A stretch of 64,000 bases of DNA from Usitatibacter rugosus (GTDB lineage Bacteria > Pseudomonadota > Gammaproteobacteria > Burkholderiales > Usitatibacteraceae). Below are positions 60,831 through 64,000 of the stretch, piece after piece. Below the pieces are notes generated by a model. That model did not search any database and was not told the DNA's origin. It worked only from the letters and a program-made list of their open reading frames with translations. The stretch spans positions 4,247,419 through 4,311,418 of the forward strand of contig NZ_CP053069.1 in NCBI RefSeq assembly GCF_013003965.1. Reading direction: 5' to 3'. The position numbers were made by a program, and so were the translations under genes. Each line of letters starts with the position of its first letter. The first letter of the stretch is position 1.

Positions 60831-62027
60831 CTATTCCTTGCGGTTTCCGCCGGCGACCATCGGGTACACGTAGAGGCGGCACTCGAGCGGACCGTTGTAG
60901 AGGACGGTCTTGCGCGTGGGCTTCAAGCGGATCAGCTTTGCGAGCTCGGGATCGCCGGAAAAGATGTACGCGGTCCAGCCGGAGAACTTCTGCTTCAAGA
61001 GGTGGCCCAGCTCCGGATAAAACTTGGCGAGCTCGTCCTTGTCCCCGATGCGAACGCCGTAGGGCGGGTTGGTCACGAGCTTGCCCTCGGGTCCGGGCGC
61101 GGAGACCTCGAGGAGGTTCGCCTGCTTCAGTTGCACGGCACCCTCCAGGCCCGCGGCCTCGATGTTCTTGCGCGTGTTGTCGAGCGTGCGGCCGTAGAGG
61201 TCGGAGCCGTAGATCTCGACGGGCACGACCTCCTTTTCCTCGGACGCGGCCTGGGCTTTCAATTTCTCCCAGAGCGGCGCTTCGTAGTTGTTGAGGTTCT
61301 CGAAGCCGAAGCGGCGACCGCGCCCCGCGGCCCAGCCGAAGGACATCTCGCCCGCTTCGACCAGGAACGTTCCCGCGCCGCACATCGGATCGAGCAACGG
61401 GATGCCCGGCTCCCACTTCGCGAGCCGCAAGATCCCCGCGGCGAGATTCTTCTTCACCGAGGCCTCGCCGATCGCCGCGCGATGGCCGCGCTTGAAGAGC
61501 GGCTCGCCGCTCGTATCGAGGTAGAGCGTGGCCCACTTCGCATCCAGGAACACATGCACGCGCACTTCGGGCTCGCGCGATTCCACGTCGGGGCGCTTGC
61601 CGAAGGCGTCGCGGAAAGTATCGGCGATCGCGTCCTTCACCTTGAGCGTGATGAAGTCGAGGCTGCGAAGCGGGCTCTTCACCGCCGAGGTCTCGATCTT
61701 GAACGAGCGTTCCAGGCCGAAGTACGAGTGCCACAGGATGCGACGCGCGCCGTCGTACACGTCCTGCTCGTTGCGGTAGTCGAACTTCGCGAGCCGCCAG
61801 AGGATGCGCGTGGCGAGGCGCGATCTCAGGTTCGCGTTGTAGACCGTCTCCAGCGTTCCTTCGAACTCCACGCCCGCGGGATCGATGCGCACGATGCTGG
61901 CCCCGAGATCCCGCAACTCGTCGGCGAGCGGCTCGGCAAGGCCGCGCGGCGTGGTGGCGTAGTACGACTGAAAACCGGGGTCAGAGTCGACTTTCTTGCG
62001 AATGATGACGGGCGTTTTTGCGTTCAA
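60831..62027 (-). CDS. THUMP-domain 23S rRNA (guanine) methyltransferase, RlmL N-domain type
   Basis: 398 residues. The native-like start S-Y-Y-A-T-T-P-R-G-L-A-E-P-L-A-D-E-L leads into a THUMP domain (about 70-170) and a SAM-methyltransferase core with D-P-M-C-G-A-G-T-F-L-V-E-A and the catalytic T-N-P-P-Y-G-V-R. Related RlmL modifies G2445 of 23S rRNA; no RlmK half is fused. The only upstream start is a TTG at 62027 in the loop of a palindrome, and about residues 11-20 are encoded by its arm. Confidence 0.88.
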   Translation of the reverse strand: MNAKTPVIIRKKVDSDPGFQSYYATTPRGLAEPLADELRDLGASIVRIDPAGVEFEGTLETVYNANLRSRLATRILWRLAKFDYRNEQDVYDGARRILWHSYFGLERSFKIETSAVKSPLRSLDFITLKVKDAIADTFRDAFGKRPDVESREPEVRVHVFLDAKWATLYLDTSGEPLFKRGHRAAIGEASVKKNLAAGILRLAKWEPGIPLLDPMCGAGTFLVEAGEMSFGWAAGRGRRFGFENLNNYEAPLWEKLKAQAASEEKEVVPVEIYGSDLYGRTLDNTRKNIEAAGLEGAVQLKQANLLEVSAPGPEGKLVTNPPYGVRIGDKDELAKFYPELGHLLKQKFSGWTAYIFSGDPELAKLIRLKPTRKTVLYNGPLECRLYVYPMVAGGNRKE

Positions 62028-62059
62028 GGTAGAAAGTCGACTCTGACCCCGGTTTTCAG
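61968..62059. repeat. doubled GTCAG-core palindrome, 29-bp perfect inverted repeat in coding sequence
   Basis: The arms 61968-61996 and 62031-62059 are exactly complementary (core CCGGGGTCAGAGTCGAC). The left arm lies inside the RlmL-like gene, the loop holds its TTG start and the right arm holds the HemJ stop codon (62056-62058). Confidence 0.88.
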
Positions 62060-62469
62060 AACGGCTTCACGACGACCAGGATCACGATCGCGATGAGGTA
62101 GAGGAGCGGAATTTCGTTGATCCAGCGGTAGAACACGTGGGACTTCGCGTTGGCGTCGCGCGCGAACACCTTCACGAGGTGGCCGAGCCAGAAATGGTGT
62201 CCCACGAGGAGCAGCACGAAGGCGAGCTTCGCATGCAGCCAGGCTCCCGTGACGCCATATCCCAGCCACAACCAAAGGCCGAGGGCGAGCGTAAGCACCA
62301 TGCAGGGTGTCATGATTCCCCGGTAGAGCTTGCGCTCCATCACCTTGAAACGCTCGAGGGAAACGGTGTCGCTCGCCTGCGCGTGATAGACGAACAGGCG
62401 CGGGAGATAAAATAACCCCGCGAACCACGCGACCATGAACACGATATGGAAGGCTTTAGCCCAGAGCAT
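62056..62469 (-). CDS. hemJ: protoporphyrinogen IX oxidase HemJ
   Basis: 137 residues, four membrane helices, with HemJ features: M-L-W-A-K-A-F-H-I-V-F-M-V-A-W-F-A-G-L-F-Y-L-P-R-L-F-V-Y-H, M-E-R-K-L-Y and the C-terminal R-W-I-N-E-I-P. It oxidises protoporphyrinogen IX in heme synthesis in bacteria without HemG/HemY. The ATG at 62469 fits the family start; the upstream extension is not conserved-looking. Confidence 0.9.
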   Translation of the reverse strand: MLWAKAFHIVFMVAWFAGLFYLPRLFVYHAQASDTVSLERFKVMERKLYRGIMTPCMVLTLALGLWLWLGYGVTGAWLHAKLAFVLLLVGHHFWLGHLVKVFARDANAKSHVFYRWINEIPLLYLIAIVILVVVKPF

Positions 62470-62544
62470 TGTTCTCGTAGGGCCGGAACTTTCATCCCCG
62501 GTTTCGACCCTAAATCCTTGCTTTTGGTGTCCAATTCTAACGAA

Positions 62545-64000
62545 ATGCATCTCCCCCGCGCCTTTCTAGCCACTCTTCTGGCTGCCGCCCTTCCCCTCTT
62601 CGCCGCGCCCGTGGTGAAGACGGAGCATGTCGAGGCGCAGCTGCTGCCCGAGCGAACCCATGCCCAGCCCGGCAAATCCGTGGTCGTGGGCCTGCGGTTG
62701 CAGATGATCCCGCACTGGCACACGTACTGGAAAAACCCGGGGGATTCGGGCTTGCCCACACGCATCAAGTGGACTCTCCCGGCGGGATGGTCCGCGGGCG
62801 CGATCCAGTGGCCGCACCCGAAGAACCTGCCCGTGGGCCCGCTCAACAACTACGGCTACGAGGATGAAGTCGTCCTCCTCACCGAGCTCACGGTGCCCGC
62901 GGATGCGAAGCCGGGCACGGTCCCCATCAAGGCCTCCGCCGACTGGCTGGTGTGCAAGGAGATCTGCATCCCGGAGAAGGGCGAGCTCGATCTCGCCCTG
63001 AAGGTCGATGCCGCACCCCCCGCCGAGAGCGATCGCTGGAAGCCGTCGTTCGAACGCGCGCGCGCCATGCTGCCGGTGAGCGATGCGGCGCTGAAGGCCG
63101 ATGCGGGTATCACGGGCAAGAACGTCGTATTGCGGCTGGCGCTTCCCTCCGGCCTGCCCGCGAAGGTGACGTTCTTCCCCGAGCGCGACAACGTGATCGA
63201 GGCCGCCGCGCCCCAACGCGTCGCACGGTCGGGCGATGCGCTGCTGATCGAGATGAAGCTGCAGGATGCCGTCCCCAAGGACCTCCCCGTGCTGAAAGGC
63301 GTGGTCGTGGCTGATGGCGCGTGGCCGGGTGCCTCCGATCGCCGGGCGATGGAAGTGTCGGCTCCGGTGGGATCGCCAATCGCAATGGCGGGCTCGAGCG
63401 CGAGCGGCGGCGGCACTGGCGGCTCCGCGACGGGCTTCACCGGTGGATCCGCCACGGGCAGCACCGATGTCGGCGGCAGCGTCGCCACGGCACTCCTTTT
63501 CGCACTCCTCGGCGGCCTGTTGCTGAACCTCATGCCCTGCGTCTTCCCGGTGCTGGGCATCAAGGTGATGGGCTTCGTCGAGCACGCGCACGGCGATGCG
63601 AAGGCGCTTCGCATGCAGGGCATCGTCTTCACGGTCGGCGTGCTGGTGTCCTTCCTCGTGTTGGCGGGGCTCATGCTCGCGCTCCGCGCAGGCGGCACGC
63701 AACTGGGTTGGGGCTTCCAGCTCCAGTCGCCCGCGTTCGTGACGCTGCTCGCCATGCTCTTCTTCGTGCTCGCGTTGAATCTCGCCGGCGTCTTCGAGTG
63801 GGGCCTCTTCGCGCAGTCGATGACCTCCGATGTTTCCGCGAAGGGCCGCAACGCCGATGCGTTCCTGGCCGGCGTGCTCGCCAGCGTGGTCGCCACGCCG
63901 TGCACGGCTCCGTTCATGGGGGCGGCGGTGGGCTTCACGCTCGCGCAACCGGCCGCGGTCTCGCTCGCCGTATTCCTCGCGCTCGGCGCGGGCATGGCGC
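62545..64000 (+). CDS. DsbD/ScsB-like thiol:disulfide reductase (3' partial)
   Basis: At least 485 residues before the window ends. A signal peptide (M-H-L-P-R-A-F-L-A-T-L-L-A-A-A-L-P-L-F-A-A) precedes a DsbD N-terminal-like domain with W-L-V-C-K-E-I-C (Cys137, Cys141), a Gly/Ser linker (about 285-305), then membrane helices bearing the redox Cys in N-L-M-P-C-V-F-P (Cys332) and A-T-P-C-T-A-P-F (Cys453). It moves electrons across the inner membrane to periplasmic thiols. The C-terminal thioredoxin domain, if any, is outside. Confidence 0.88.
   Translation, partial: MHLPRAFLATLLAAALPLFAAPVVKTEHVEAQLLPERTHAQPGKSVVVGLRLQMIPHWHTYWKNPGDSGLPTRIKWTLPAGWSAGAIQWPHPKNLPVGPLNNYGYEDEVVLLTELTVPADAKPGTVPIKASADWLVCKEICIPEKGELDLALKVDAAPPAESDRWKPSFERARAMLPVSDAALKADAGITGKNVVLRLALPSGLPAKVTFFPERDNVIEAAAPQRVARSGDALLIEMKLQDAVPKDLPVLKGVVVADGAWPGASDRRAMEVSAPVGSPIAMAGSSASGGGTGGSATGFTGGSATGSTDVGGSVATALLFALLGGLLLNLMPCVFPVLGIKVMGFVEHAHGDAKALRMQGIVFTVGVLVSFLVLAGLMLALRAGGTQLGWGFQLQSPAFVTLLAMLFFVLALNLAGVFEWGLFAQSMTSDVSAKGRNADAFLAGVLASVVATPCTAPFMGAAVGFTLAQPAAVSLAVFLALGAGMA

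Overview
The window is a 64 kb piece of a high-GC (about 67%) Gram-negative chromosome. It looks like a soil or freshwater betaproteobacterium: there is a Bug/TctC-type solute-binding protein, a CIRCE-controlled groESL operon, HemJ, a BioA followed by PBP4, a TspO protein, and dense operons with 1-4 bp gene overlaps. No rRNA, tRNA, CRISPR array, integrase or transposase gene was found. The genus cannot be fixed from this sequence. The first gene is cut by the left edge and the last (DsbD/ScsB-like) by the right edge.

Layout. 1-12.7 kb: hydrolase, TPR protein, K+ channel, GST, pirin, HPr, tricorn-like protease, PAS hybrid histidine kinase, thioredoxin and a reductase. 12.7-22.4 kb: lytic transglycosylase, a caspase-fold protein without its catalytic dyad, an aldo/keto reductase-lipoprotein-flavoprotein operon, hemerythrin, an OlsF-like two-domain acyltransferase and a DUF3616 protein. 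22.5-33 kb: Bug protein, a divergent selenoneine pair (senA/senB), a YtrA-type GntR/ABC operon ending in a multi-rhodanese protein, two VOC proteins, a tandem PARP-type zinc-finger protein, and an S41-like protease coupled to a ModA-like binding protein. 33.1-37.9 kb: a lower-GC (about 55%) three-gene island encoding a SIR2-domain protein, a small middle protein and a Rad50/SMC-like ATPase with a CPVC zinc hook. This looks like a Lamassu-type (Sir2 effector) anti-phage system. It ends exactly at a decayed copy of the groEL 3' end and terminator. 38.3-42.5 kb: lipoprotein, cyclic-nucleotide-binding protein, groEL/groES and a DUF3014 protein. 42.5-49.2 kb: a complete stressosome operon (rsbR, rsbS, rsbT and an rsbX-like phosphatase) feeding two hybrid histidine kinases, with no sigma factor gene. 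49.3-64 kb: phospholipase-D-like lipoprotein, bioA-dacB, a methanethiol oxidase/SCO1/AidB operon, TspO, a D-serine/D-threonine-type PLP enzyme, a membrane protein, an RlmL-like methyltransferase, HemJ and the DsbD-like protein.

Two features recur across the window. First, a family of REP-like palindromes with a GGTC-A/T-GAC core sits at or inside gene ends. It supplies stop codons, and in one case the start and N-terminus of a protein. Five are doubled into long, perfectly paired inverted repeats. Second, many genes have a TAnnnT -10 box only 6-7 nt before the start codon and no Shine-Dalgarno sequence, which suggests leaderless mRNAs. This pattern was used to choose several start codons.

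The most interesting items for follow-up are the SIR2/Rad50 island and its decayed groEL flank, the stressosome wired to hybrid kinases, the catalytically dead metacaspase, the minimal senA-senB unit and the palindrome family.
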